Both the position numbers and the translations under genes were made by a program. Shown one piece after another: positions 48,601 through 61,831 of a stretch of DNA of 64,000 nt (position 1 is the first letter of the stretch; each line of letters opens with the position of its first letter). This DNA comes from Arthrobotrys musiformis (taxonomy: Eukaryota; Ascomycota; Orbiliomycetes; Orbiliales; Orbiliaceae): assembly GCA_036971715.1 (NCBI GenBank), contig JAVHJL010000008.1:1860001-1924000 (forward strand). The letters run 5' to 3'. The notes under the pieces were generated by a model. The model saw only the letters and a program-made list of their open reading frames with translations. It was not told where the DNA came from and searched no databases.

Positions 48601-51600
48601 GTACAGATTGCAGTAGTTTTTGCGAGCCAGCTTGAACCTAAGCATGGTGCCTACTCGATTGTGTAGGACCCATACGAAGGCACTGAATTGGGCCAAATAG
48701 CGAGTATTGCGCAAGGGTTCAAGAGAGACCTTGTCTTTGGTGTATCTGTATTAAGACACCGCTTTATAAATTTACTACCCAGACTATTCTCATTTTGGAT
48801 TATGCACCATAAGCATGGCGTTAATCAATTCCACAAGCAACATCAATGCATTTACAACTTACTAGGCTCGTAGTTCTCGCAAATAACTACTTCCTTCAGC
48901 GGAACTTAATGCCTACATCGAGTGCGATCGAGACATAGATACACATTAGTAGCTAACTGCCGTACGTACGAGCTTTGAATCAGACTTTTCCGGCCCGTTA
49001 GTGACATACAAGTATACTTTAAACCTTGGTACGATGTGCTTTCTTAGGCCGCACTTGCAGAGATCAGCCATCTTAATTAGTGTCTCGGATTCCAGACCGT
49101 ATTGAAGAAGCGGGGCAAGCGGAAAGCCTGTGGTTAGGCTCTGAGTTTAATCTGGCGGGATCCCGCAGGCTAATTATCTCGTCTCGAAAACCAGAGTTTA
49201 GCTAGATAGATCTGCGGATGATATCATTGATACACGAGGTATCGGTAAACTGAGTTTTCGGCCTGACCACGCTTCTCAGATTAGGCATATCTTCACGATC
49301 GTGAACAATTGGTGCAGATTAATACTAAACACAACTATAGTGCGATAAGTACCATTATACTTGGCCCTAAGGGTCACTGGGTTGAGAGCGGTAGCCGAAG
49401 GTGGTAGGGTTGGGCTGTTAGCGTAAACTTTACTTTGCAGGGATATTGATGCAGGAATGTTGCCGGGCCCGATATCTTCTATCGTTAGAAACTAGAGAAA
49501 GCTGTAATATATTATAACATATATCGATATATCTCGTGATAAAATGATAGATATATCACCCTAGTATCGTCGTTTGGTAGACCTTCGGATGTGTATACTG
49601 AATTATCATTTAATTGGTGAAGTGGTATACTAATATCTTAGAATGGTAGATTGACAACCGCAACTATATCTCCAACGTATATGCACAGCTCAAGGCTACC
49701 ACCCAATGCCATCGGTTTTCTGGACTCATGTTTTGGCAGGTCTCCAGCTACAAACCGGTGAACCCCACAGCCCCGGGGTGTGATCAATATGGTATATCTT
49801 GACATCACGGCCCACGGTGAGGTTCTGAAACTCAAATGTAGTCAGAGTGCAGACTTGGGCCGCTATCTTTCCACGGCGCTTGCTCTCACGCGAATACGGA
49901 ATTTCGAATAGGACAGCCCGTTTTAAAAAGCTTCGAAGCGCCGAATATAAATATAGAAAGAGTAGCCTTAGTTCAAATATTTATGGCACGCGTACGCAGG
50001 CCGACCTGTAATCAATTTATAGAGTTGTATACGTAACAAATTGGATCTATCGCCCAAAGTACGCCTTCCAGATTATTTCATTTGAAGAAAATTCTAAATC
50101 CCAGACGAAGGTGTTAGATTTTGCCCGTCATGGTGTGAGTTGTGGATCCAACTTTGAGGTGGTGAGGTAGTGCAATTGTGTTGTTGTGATCAATTGCTAT
50201 GCAGATCAACAATTGGCGGAATCGCAATCGATCCCAGGCTCCAAGACCGGAGATTGAAAACCGTGATCACCTTAAAGTGGATATAAGTCTTTAAATATAT
50301 ACGTATTTAAGTATCGATCGATCATGAAATTAAGTTTTTGAAGCCAGACCTGCAAAGTTCATGGTATTCCAGATCGGGGCGTATGTGGCGGTTCGCTGTG
50401 GCTTGTGGATCGAAAACACAACAGTTCGGTGTGTTGCTTCGGTGTGGTCAGAGTTGTGCAATTGAATTGAGACGTCATGAACCATCTTAATATACGATTG
50501 TTAGTACAAGAAATGCCCTTGAACGAGATATATATAGAAATGATTAATTTAATAGAATTTGTTGAAGGCGGTTGACTTTCGGAGGGCGGCGATGCGCAAG
50601 AGAATAAAAATATTTCCTCTGTAAATACATTCGTAAATTATATCACTATCCTCTAGGTTCGGCATGAGTAGATCCATAGTACAGTATTCGATTCGCATCA
50701 GGAGGTCATTGGGGATACAAACCCCCTTACATATATGGGTCGTATGAAAACTCTACTGAAAAACAGCACCGCTAGAGCCCCTGGTATAGTACCCACGTCA
50801 CAAATTAATATCGTCAGCAATTCGGAGCGTTGGTCAGTCAACTGTGGTACTACGGGATGGCGGGCGCCCACGAGCTGTTTGTGCATACGCATGGCCTTGC
50901 TTATTCTAGGGTCGGAGGGTGGATTCGAGGCTAGTCAGAGGACTGATTGGATCTTTGGCTCTAATATTATATTCTCGAGAGTGCCCTCTATCTGAATATG
51001 CTGCTACGGATGAATCCCATATCTAGGCCTTGAACTTTCTAAACCTTACTATTTACCTTATAGCACAGCGGGGCGTGGATGCAATTGTATCACAGCCAGA
51101 GGACACGAACATGGCATTCAATTTCGCTCTATGCTAGGATTTACATTAATGCATTACCGTAGGCGGTACTGATGCTGCGCCGCAATTGGTCTGGGGGGGT
51201 AGTTTATTGTTCGTTCTAGACAATTAATTTGTATTGATATATTAACCCTGCTCGATGGTGTAGAAAAGCCAGTTAGTATAGGCGCGTATGTGTGCCAGAA
51301 TACATATATTCACACTTAAGTACTTAACACGAGCTACATCTTGAATTTCAAAGCGTCTGTTCCACGGATTGACCTAAGTTGCGATACTATGCTATGAACG
51401 AGGTTGCAATAGCCCTTCTTGGTATCACTGCCATATTACACTTTTATCTATCTTCAAAAAACGGATTTCGGAACAGGAATCTTGGGCCGTCCCCTGAAGA
51501 ATAAGGGAAACATCAATGCACCCGAGGGGAAAACGTGTAGTATACACATTTACGATACAATCGATTGAAGGCTTTAATTAAAATCCGTTGATCTTTAGTT

Positions 51601-53449
51601 GTAATCAAGTGAAAAGAAGCGCTTTGGTAACTAACAGCATCGAAACACTCTCGACAAATGTTCAACTTCCAGTTTTTACTGACCCCAGGTACAGGGATTT
51701 TAGATGCTTATAACGTGAATAAGGTCACAGACTTCCTTAAGGAGTCTAGCAAAGACAGTGCAAATACCTTCATCATGTGGTATTTGTTATCGGGGTGTAT
51801 TTTAGAACAACAAGCGCATCTTAAGTTTACCTGATTCAAATTTTATTATGTTTATGGTTGTGTTCTGGAATGTAATAGAGGACGAATCGGCGATATATGC
51901 ATCATGAGATCAACAAACATTCCGTGAAATTGGAAGCTTGTAGCAATGAAAACGAGATATCTCGATTTCTCCACATAGTGGGCACACGTTTGCTAGAGCT
52001 GAGACAAGGCTATGTGCATAGGTACTTTATCTCAGGCTGCCCATATCCACTTAGGTGTATATTGGCTCTCTCTCACAGGGGTAATTAGGACCCCCTTCTA
52101 TAGTAAATGATAAATCGGAATTCACTCCCGAATACGTACTCACTATATATGGCCGGCCGGCACCGACATAGCGCACTCAAGATGTTTATGGTCACTCAAC
52201 GTCAAGTTAAAATAGAAACAAACAAGAATGGGCATGTTTCTGTAGGTGCGGTAATGTGGAGTTTCTTCCATTCCGGCGATCATATTAATATTAGCTCAGA
52301 GATTCGGCAAATGCAATGACAAATTTGGTTCCTATCAATAGAAAACGGTCGGACCTGCGATCCTTCAGCATCTAGTCATTCAAAGCCCCTCATAAATGGG
52401 TTCTTTGATCGATTCAAGTAAATTTTAAGAATTATTTATGCGCGCCACTGAACTATAGTTTTCGGCAGTGAAAAAGTGGAAGGGAAAAGAAGAACAACCT
52501 GAAAGATGATCCCGACTCAGTTACTAGCGGGGTAGTAACCTAGAGCCTGGCTGTGCATTCAGATGTCGTATTCTAGATTCATGACATATGCGCCAGCGCT
52601 AGGCCCGGCCCAGAACTAAAAGCTCAAGGAAGAATAGAAGGGCCATCTTCGAGGCAAAGAAGAAGGCAAACGAGGCGACATTGACAAATGTACTGGCAAC
52701 CATCAAGCTAGTTTCTATCCTATCACGGCGCTAAGCTTATAGTATTTAAATGTAGACGGTGTGACGATACAGTCAATGCATATGCATACGTCTGGATTAT
52801 TATACATTATCCCTACTACCAACTTGGAGTACAGTTGAATGAGGGAGACCAAGATAATTAGCTGCAGCATGTCGTTATCACAATATCGATAAGATCCTAG
52901 AATTCCTGCATGTATATAGCGGTTGGTGGGCCGGATACTTGCCAAACCTTGAACTGCGACTAAAGAGGATGTATGTGAAAGGCAGAATTCGGTGGAACAG
53001 TAGGGCGCACTAGAAGGCGTCGACTGTTTTGCAGCAGGTCCCACCTTCTTTCCCGATTAACAGCATCTCATGCATACCCCGCTCGACTTTACGGGTGACG
53101 TGTGCGGGAATAGAATACTCGATGCAGTAAGATGCAGGCAAGGGCCAAAGAGGAATTGTGACTATCTCGGAAACTGCCTCCAAACAAGCTTTGCGAACTT
53201 GGGAATTTTTCGCACGGTACTGTCTCCCGATATTTCGGGCTAATGCGGGCCAGGACAGGGAATTATTAAATACATCCCTTGCGATTTCCCCCATTGCTAA
53301 TTGCAATGCAATACGATCGACAAGCCTCGATCAATCCAGATCCAGGAGCTGTGTGTATTTGGCCGAGAGCTCATCGCTTTAGATGAACGGAGTTTTTTTT
53401 TTTTAAAGAGAGAATTTCTTCTTGCCCCTAATATTTTTAGCTACGTAAA

Positions 53450-53472
53450 TTTTTTTTTTTTTTTTTTTTTTT
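53450..53472. repeat. T23 homopolymer tract
   Basis: An uninterrupted run of 23 T, preceded 45 bases earlier by a T12 run (53393-53404). It lies near the unassigned minus-strand ORF 53010-53306. Confidence 0.85.
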
Positions 53473-56400
53473 CGGGGGAGTTCTTTAAAAAAGAGGTCAA
53501 CAGATGGCGTGTATTGGCCGATCGACGCATGGTGGCAATGCATTGACACCTAGTGGCCTGCAAACCTATAGATCTAGTGGTACTATACATGTTTGAATCG
53601 TATTTCAAATTTGAGGAGTAAAATCTGCCTTTCCATTTCCTTTCCTTGTTGGCTCAGCGTGGTTTTCTCTGCGGGGATGTGGGTCCTGAAGGTTCTTCGG
53701 CCCAAGTAATTAACAGTAACGAGATTTGCGCTCACCCCAAAACTTTAGTACCGCAGCTCCACGTTGAGGGCATATTTAGAAAGAAAATATTACCTGACAA
53801 ACCACGCAAGATCAGATTAATTAAGTTGCGTGGTAAACGATATTTATGTGGGCCTATGCATGCATGGAGCGCTACGAGTTTCGCTGGGCGAAAATCGACA
53901 CCTCCGCAACAGAAAATGGTTCTTAAGATTGATTGAGAGTCAAGTTTGGAGAGCGCGAACTCTGAATACGTATGCAGGACAAACCAAGGGAGTCTATACC
54001 TAGTTGCGTTTGAGATATAAATGAACTACTGAATTTGATATAAGCCAGGATATCTGTACCTCAATCTTTCATGAGTTAATGGGAGTAAAATTAATAAGAA
54101 ACAGTGAGGGTGATTATGCAAGGACGGCACAGATACCTCGTTTTTTGCAAGGGTATCCGTGCCGCTCTTTCACCAGTTGCATGGAAATGGGGACAGGTAC
54201 TCAATAGATACTGTACAGGCTTACGAGGACAAGGGCCTGTATCACGTAGCAGATTGTATCGTGGGACAGGCGGAAGGGAAGAATAAAGGGAGGAAAACGA
54301 GGAGTCTTACGGCACTAGGTGCCCCGCAAGATTCGATCAAAAATCAGCCATTTGAAATTTCTTTCAGCGGAGTTGTAAGGTGGTTGGAAAGTGGATTGGT
54401 GGTCCGTGTGGAAGACAAGCTAAAAGCAGGCGACACATGGAGTCGGAGCGTGGAGGTGGGGTAAACCACCAACAGAAGCAAAACTAATAGAGTTGGTTCG
54501 AATACGAGTTCGAACTGCAATCACACCATGCACGCACTTGACACAAGCAAGTCTGATAAGAATCACGAGGGCGGTGGGTACATCTATCGGGCGTACTAGG
54601 TCGGCAGAAGAATTTTCATGTTAGAAAGAAGATAGAAAGTAAATGGAGAAGGAAACTGAAGGCGTATTGCCTTAGCTACATGGTAAGTCCAGGCCAAGAG
54701 AGGCCGAAAAGAGATTTTAAATGGGGTAAGGATAGCGGAAGGAAGAAGAGGGAAAGAGGAGCAAGGAATATTCGAATGTTGGGGTGGGCATTGCTCTTGA
54801 CATCACCCGTTTGAAGAGATCAATGTGTAGTATTCGTTGCCTATGATAGATTTTATTGGCCACCTTTTGTATTGCTTTCAGCCATCCTAGATATTTTGGT
54901 GGTTCTCGCGCTTTTCTATTGGCTTTTCGACGATGTTAAAGCTGAAATCACCCGAAAATTTGTCTCAGAGGTGGTATCATGATATCAGCTGGCCCCAAAA
55001 CAGACCATTGTTTCTTTTCTAGAAGCCTTCCATGACTGTTGCATCCACATTTCTAGATCTATTGGGCGGGTGCGCATTGCATGCCAACCCTCTGCATGCC
55101 GACCTGGTATAATGTGACAGTTGGTTTGTGCTGAAATTCAACCCACTGAGGATAATCCGGACCCAAATTCTCCGGATAATATCAGCGCCTGCAGGATGGA
55201 AGGGTGTCCTGTCCACACCACTTGAGCACTGTCGGAGAACTGGTAAATACTTGCATTGACAAGGAGCGGAAAACCGGAGCCAATAGGGTCTAGCGATTTA
55301 CCATTCGCATATGCAAGTTGAGCTTGGTTCTTGTCGACCCTTGGGAAAATGTTAGGTTTTCGCGTTACTACTACGCATGGGACTGGAAGCGCAGCTGGTG
55401 GGGATAGTTTTACCCAGAACGGCTTAGAAAATGCATGTTGGTGGGTACCCTGTCGGTGCATGGTAGGCCGAAGACATGGGCAAGGCCAGGATAAAATAAT
55501 TTTTGGGAATCACGATAACGAGGAGCGAAAAAAAAAAAAGGTTCGTAATGCATCACGAGGTTAAAACGCGTTTTCTAGCTTCGAGCTGTGAAACCCGTGA
55601 ATAATTTACAGCGTTCAAGTAATCTCGTCTCATCGAGGTGATCAAATCGTGCATATTCGGGATCTTGTAGCCAAAATTAACGAATTGTGAAGCTGTTGGA
55701 TTTAGGTGCGAAAAGTAAAACGCCCTCCGAGACCGCTGGAACTCGCATTAGCCCAATTATCCAGAGCTGCGCAGAATCGAGCTCTACGGACGGACTCCGG
55801 TGTCCTCCCGATGGAGCTACTAAATACAAATGGGACTGGCCGATTGGGATTGGAAAGACTAACGTGGCTAACGCCGGTTCTTTAGGTCGAATCCCATGTT
55901 TCCGTCGAACGATGATCCGTTTGCTGTACTGCATTGTCGCAGACTTTTTTCGCAGGGCGAGGGGTCATTGCCATGCCTTCGGTACATAGTGCAGCCATAG
56001 AGGAGCTTTGAGACAGAATCCACTCGCCCCGAGTCCAAGCTATGAGAGCTCGGAGTGATCAAGTGCGCAATTGAAACATGGCGGCCAGCCTTGTCCCGAC
56101 CAGAAATGCAAATGCGGGTTCTGAAGCTTTTGACTTGACTGTGCAAAGACTCACGACCAAGTGCGTAGTGTTGGAATTCCCACCCCAACACAACCGACCG
56201 AAAAACAGGAGGGAATTGAGTCTGAGAAACTAAGAATCGCAAGTGGAAAATATGGGGTCCTAAACCACATAAACAGATGCAAGCAGGTTGGAGCCCTTTG
56301 CAACAGCTAGCTTGTATTCGTAGTTCCAAGAGAGCTCCTAAGATCTTTGAATAGATCAATTAATGACCTTTTTTTATATAAAAAAAAAACCATGAATTCA

Positions 56401-57309
56401 ATCGCGGTTGTTTATGACGACTCTGGTGATTCGAAAGTCGCTGGCTTGGATTTGGGAAAGACGGAATCGAACATAGCGCAGTTGCTCGATCGATAGACCG
56501 AAGGAAGAAGCACAGCCTAGTCAGCCTGCTAGTGTTGCACGTCGCACGAATGCGCGTGATTGTGTTCAAATCGACGACATGTTTTTGAGCGCTCTAAGGA
56601 TTTGTGAAAGGCTTTAGTTCGAGTTCCCATTGTTTTGGACGCTTAGAGCTATCCTTCGACTAAGTATGAATAAGAGTTTCCTTTGTTTTTGGGTATCGTT
56701 TCCAGAGCTATGATGTTGGGTCCAGGCCTAGAGCCTGCGCTTGAGTAAAGATGTGATAATCATATTGAAACGGCGAGATGGTGAGATACGTGTATGAATG
56801 CATACAGCAAAACTTTTTGGATTCGATGAAAACTTGAGATCTGAAGAAAAAAATTTTGTGGGAAGAAAGGGAACCCAGGAATTGTGATAATTTGTTGTGA
56901 GTGGGGAGATGCTGTTCATGAATTCACGGGGAGATCGAAACTTTTTTAGAAATTCGCAGATTTACATAATTCATCGCACCTTGCGCGCGTCGATTTCTGT
57001 CGGATCTTGACTAGGACCATAAATGGGGATAGCCCTGGTTCAGCCGAGCCTACAAGTCATGGGGTACTAAAACTTGGGGTTCGGAGTTTCAAGGTGGTAC
57101 CACTGCATATTGGTGAGCACCTCACAGACCACATTGGCAACCCCACCGGAGTAATTCCGGATTCCGGCCTTGGAAGCTTATGCGACAAAATTGCACGCCA
57201 ATGGGGTTGAGTAAACACTAGCGCCGTGCGAGACAGCAGAGGCAAGCGAGGTGGAGTGAGATTCTCTTTATTATCGTTATCAAATAAATTCGCCATTATT
57301 TGTATACAC

Positions 57310-57328
57310 GTACATGTACATGTACATG
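57310..57328. repeat. GTACAT tandem repeat
   Basis: Three tandem copies of the self-complementary unit GTACAT plus one base, in intergenic DNA. It is a simple repeat able to form a hairpin. Confidence 0.8.
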
Positions 57329-60084
57329 GTCCATAAATTTGCGGGGCGAACGATTGGATATGCAGCAATCCCTGTCGAACTAAAGGATGCATTCGAACCC
57401 GCAGAAAATTCTTCCAGCCAAAAGTCTCTTGCCACGATGGCTAACGTGAGAATTTGGAGACCAGAAAAAGTTTGGATGAATTATTCAAACATATATCTTT
57501 CTCCACCTGAAATAGCGAATTTGGCATGGTGTTGATGTAAAACTCTGGGATTGGGATACTCCCCGGTCTGCGCTCTACAATTTGTCTACGGTCACACGTG
57601 TAGATTAGCTCACGTGCGGCGTATAAAAAGGCCAGAGATACAAGGGCGGATTTGAGGACCGATATCGCGTCGGTTAGGTAAGGTTACCAGTTCTGAGGCG
57701 TGCCTATGTTGTTAGAAGGTTCATGTATGGACCAACTTTTCGGTGGCGTTGGTGGGAAATAATCTCAAGTAGATTAAGTGCTAGCCACTGCTGGCTCCTG
57801 ATACATGTTGGCCTACTTTAGAGACGGGCATTCTGCGGTAACAGTACCATAATTTAATTATTAACTTAGGTTAATAAGCAAAAGAAAATACTAAAAGCTT
57901 GGTAACGACGGGACGCTGGCCAGCCATCAAAATTCAAAGGGGCACGGGCCATTACCCTCAGTCGAATAGACGGATTTTGGCCATGTCGAGACGCTGGCCT
58001 ATGCGGCTGGAATGCATGCATCAATGAGATGAACTAGGGTACAGTGGGTCTAAAATAAAGCTAATGTTCGCCAAGACGGTTACTCTGGGGGTGCAGCTGT
58101 AAAAGACCTTGACTATCATAGTTTCTAGCAGGGGGCAAGAGCGGAGAAGTGCTCTCTTTCTCGAGAATGCTCACGGGTTTGAGATAAGAAATATTGGCCA
58201 TGTGATAAAAGTGATTTGGAAAGTATCTGGGAAACCGCCAATCAGGCTTAAAAGTCCCAGCGGTATGGTGGATCGATGCCCCAATATGTATCCCGGTTGT
58301 GCATCTTTACATAGATGCAACGGGTTGTCGACAGGAATAAAATCCAAGATCCAAAGAAACGAGACAAGCCATTCTTGCTCACCCATATTCGTGCTGAGTA
58401 CATGTGCAATTGTCTCGTTGTACAGGTACAGCGCACTGAGGACCACTGACAAGTATCCACGAAAGGACGCAATACCTTGTTGGCGATACGAGAATTTGGT
58501 CTAGCCAAGCAGGGTAATAAACTGTAACATATGTCTTCCGAAAGACCAAGCTCGTAATTTCATTCGCTTCGCTGCAGGATCTGAGAGAATATAACTTTCA
58601 ACACTTGGTGCGCATACGAAGTACACTACGTAGTAATATTTGCGATTTAACCAGTTTTTGTTTGCTCCCTTATAATTAATTGTCAGATATCTTGAAGCCC
58701 AAACTGTCAGAGTTCGCTGCTTACCAAACATCAGGTGGCGCTCATGGTCAGAGAAAGTTTAAACCGTATTATGTATGCTAGTCTAGTTTGAGGACTGAAA
58801 CTATTTCGCTATACCTTCAAAGTGACTGGATTTCGGTTAAAAAGCTCGTTTCCAACTTTGCATATGGCTTGTCACCCTGACTTTGGGACCAAGCGTAAAT
58901 ATCATACATCTCGATGTATCTCTACGGCTCACGAACTCCGTCGATAGAATTTTTCTGGAAGCCGTCACGCAGCAACCCGAGCTAGGAATATGCCTGTAAG
59001 GTTAAAATGGGGCCCTCGCAAGGATTGGGTCCGTATACGAGGTTCAGTAGACGACTGTGCGTGAATTATCTGGGCAAAAGAAAGGGATCCAAGCCAATCA
59101 AATCGGGCCACTGTCGCCCAACCCCTCTTCCGACACAGACCACACCGTATCTGGTGAATCTCCACTGGGGTAAAGACTGCAGAGGCGGTGGGGCCAAGCT
59201 GGGACATTTCTCCATGGGGCTAAATTGCGGCACTCTTTCTTGACCACCCTCTCGTGCTTTGCGCTGTTGACGTGATCAAAAAGGTGTTCTGCTTTGCTTC
59301 CAGAAGGAATAAAGTCGGAAAGACGGCCCGTTTTGCACAGACTGCAGCGCTTTCTTTTTCCAACAGACCTGCACACCAACACAGAATTGAGGTAGACCGG
59401 ATTTCTAAATCCCTGCCATCTGACCCAATTACTCCCCACTTTTGCTGCCACCACTTCGAATCTCCGGTGCTAAAAGTCTTAGCTGAGCAAAAAGAACATG
59501 GAGACGGAAAAATTTGATTGGCTGGGGGAAGCATGGACCCACAAAAGCCCACACGTTACCACACTCTTCAACACCACCATTGTGACCATGATTCAGTCCG
59601 GAGTACTGGCACTGTGTGTCGTATGTCTGGACGTCCGATTCCGAAGTGACCAGGGTTTCGTAGTTCGAAGGCACTAAGAAACATCTAGTGATTCCGGAAA
59701 AAAAAGTAAGTCCTAGTCCTACGATATGCATGGAAGGCCAATTAATCGAAGGAGTGGCAAGACACAAGACCACCCATGTCGAAAATGCGAAGAGACTCGA
59801 GTTTTGCCAATGCGTCTCGCGCCTTTTCCTGTGTCCTGGGTTGTATTCATTATATTGCATTTTTGCAAGGGTGGCATGGGGACTCCAGCCGTTGAAAGGT
59901 GGAGAGACTCGAAATATTGGGGTATATCGTGGATCGCGCGAGGGAGCCTCCGTCGAATACATAAAGAGGGCCCTTCCCATCCTTCGGAATCAGTCTCCTT
60001 GGAAAGACATCGCGATCATCTTCTATCAATCAGCACTTGCAAGCTAGAAGGAAGCAAGGAACTTTCAAATTAGCTATCGCAAAA

Positions 60085-61831
60085 ATGGCCGAAACACGCT
60101 CCTCCAGCGACGGCGCCAACAAGGAGTTTGGCGGCGTCGTCAAACACGAACAGGTCCACGGAAAGGAAGTCAACGTTGAGAACGTTGCTCTTGCCGATGC
60201 TCAAGCCCGTTCCAAGCAGAACCCATGGTCTGCTCGCTCGATGCAGTTGTACGCCTTCTGCTTGGTTGCTACCCTCAACTCTTGCATTAACGGTTACGAC
60301 GGTATGGTCTTGGGTAACATCAGTAAGTTTGGCTCTTCAAATATTCGGATCACTTTGGACATCCTACTAACAAGGGGTTAGACTCCATGCAACCTTTCTT
60401 GGACTTTTTCGGTCTTCCAAAGGGTGGTGGTTCCCAAACTGGTATCTTCTTCTCGATCTACAACATCGGTGGTATCGTTGCCACTCCATTCGTCGGCCCC
60501 ATGGTTGACATGTGGGGTCGTCGTTGGGGTATGGTTATTGGCGCTGCTCTTATTGTCCTCGGTTCTATCGTTCAGGGAGCTTCCCAGAGCAGGGCTCAAT
60601 TCATCGTCGCTCGTTTCATCCTTGGTTTCGGTGTCAACATCTCTGCATCTGCTGGACCAGCCTACGTCGTCGAAATCGCTCCACCATCATGGCGTGGTGC
60701 CGTTACTGGTGTTTACAATACTTTCTGGTTCATGGGTGCTATCCCAGCTTCTTGGGTCACCTACGGAACTGGTCTCCACATCCCAGACTCTGACAACTGC
60801 TGGAGAATCCCACTCTACCTCCAGTGTGTTTTCTCCGGTTGCGTCTTGATCTTCTCTCTCCTCCTCCCAGAATCCCCACGTTGGTTGTTCGCCAATGACC
60901 GTCACGATGAGGCTCTCGCTGTCCTTGCCAAGTACCACGGTGAGGGTGACCCGAACGATCCTATCGTCCAACTCCAGATCCGCGAGTTCCAGGAAGGTAT
61001 CTCCCGTGACGCTTCCGACAAGAAGTGGTGGGATTACCGCGAACTCTTCAACAGCAAGGGCAATCTCTGGCGTATTCTCATGGTCTTCCTCATGGCTTTC
61101 ATTGGTCAATGGTCCGGTAACGCTGTCATTTCGTACTTCATGCCTTTCGCTCTTGAGGGTGCCGGTGTCAAGGACCCAGATACCCAGCGTCTTCTCTCTG
61201 CTTTGATGACTGTCGTCCAGTTCATCTTCGCCCTTGTCGGTGCCTCCATTGTCGATCGATTCGGTCGTCGTACTCTCATGTTCTACGGTGAATGCATGTT
61301 CACCATCTACTTCGCTATCATCACTGCTCTCTCCTCCCAGGCTGATACCACCACCAACTCTTTCCCCAACAAGAACATGTCCAACGCCGTTATCACCTTC
61401 ATCTACCTCTTCGGTGTCACCTACTCCATCACCATCACTCCTATGCAGGCTTTGTACCCTGTCGAGTGTCTCAAGTACGAAACTCGTGCTAAGGGTATGG
61501 CTCTTAACGGTCTCTTCATCGGTATTGCCGGTTTCTACAACTTGTTCGTTACTTCGATCGCCCAGGTCAACATTGGATGGAAGTACTACTACTGGTAAGT
61601 TTTTTCTTGTTGATTTGCATTCTTTTTTCTACGAATTCAAACTAATATCATCACAGGTTTATCGCTGAGAACGCACTCGCTGCCGTCCTCATCTTCTTCA
61701 TCTTCGTTGAAACCAAGGGACGTACTTTGGAACAGTTGGACGAGGTCTTCAATGCACCAAACCCCAACAAGGCCTCTCGTTCCAAGCAACACGCCGAAAT
61801 CGAGAAGGGTGTCGGCGCCGTCGCTGCTTAA
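60085..61831 (+). CDS. MFS sugar porter (hexose/disaccharide transporter type)
   Basis: Three exons, 60085-60322, 60382-61594 and 61657-61831, encode 541 residues. The introns are 59 and 62 bases. The first 50 residues are hydrophilic. Twelve membrane helices follow, carrying the sugar-porter signatures: NGYDGMVLGNI in helix 1; VDMWGRRWG between helices 2 and 3; LLLPESPRWLF (Pro242-Trp247) after helix 6; VDRFGRRTLM between helices 8 and 9; PVECLKYETRAKG after helix 10; and VETKGRTLEQLDEVF at the end. It should be a plasma-membrane proton-coupled or facilitative sugar transporter. Close fungal relatives take up hexoses, lactose or other sugars, and the substrate is not readable here. Codon use is strikingly selective (mostly GTC, CTC, ATC, GGT, TAC, AAG), suggesting strong expression. 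It is isolated, with 14 kb of gene-poor DNA upstream. Confidence 0.93.

Larger units (their letters stand above)
45691..60084. other. Very long gene-poor stretch, about 14.4 kb
   Basis: I find no supported gene. The sequence is AT-leaning with frequent short palindromes. T12 and T23 tracts lie at 53393-53404 and 53450-53472, and a GTACAT triplet repeat lies at 57310-57328. Unnamed ORFs that look somewhat protein-like lie at 53010-53306 (-), 54159-54464 (+), 55138-55461 (-), 55868-56359 (-) and 59098-59454 (-). The last has a Cys/His pattern. None chains into a longer spliced product that I can defend. It could be a decayed repeat-rich block. Confidence 0.5.

Noticed and set aside
55868..56359. 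163-residue minus-strand ORF in the gene-poor block
   Set aside because: No recognisable motif, irregular composition, and overlap with an opposite-strand ORF. It is probably chance.
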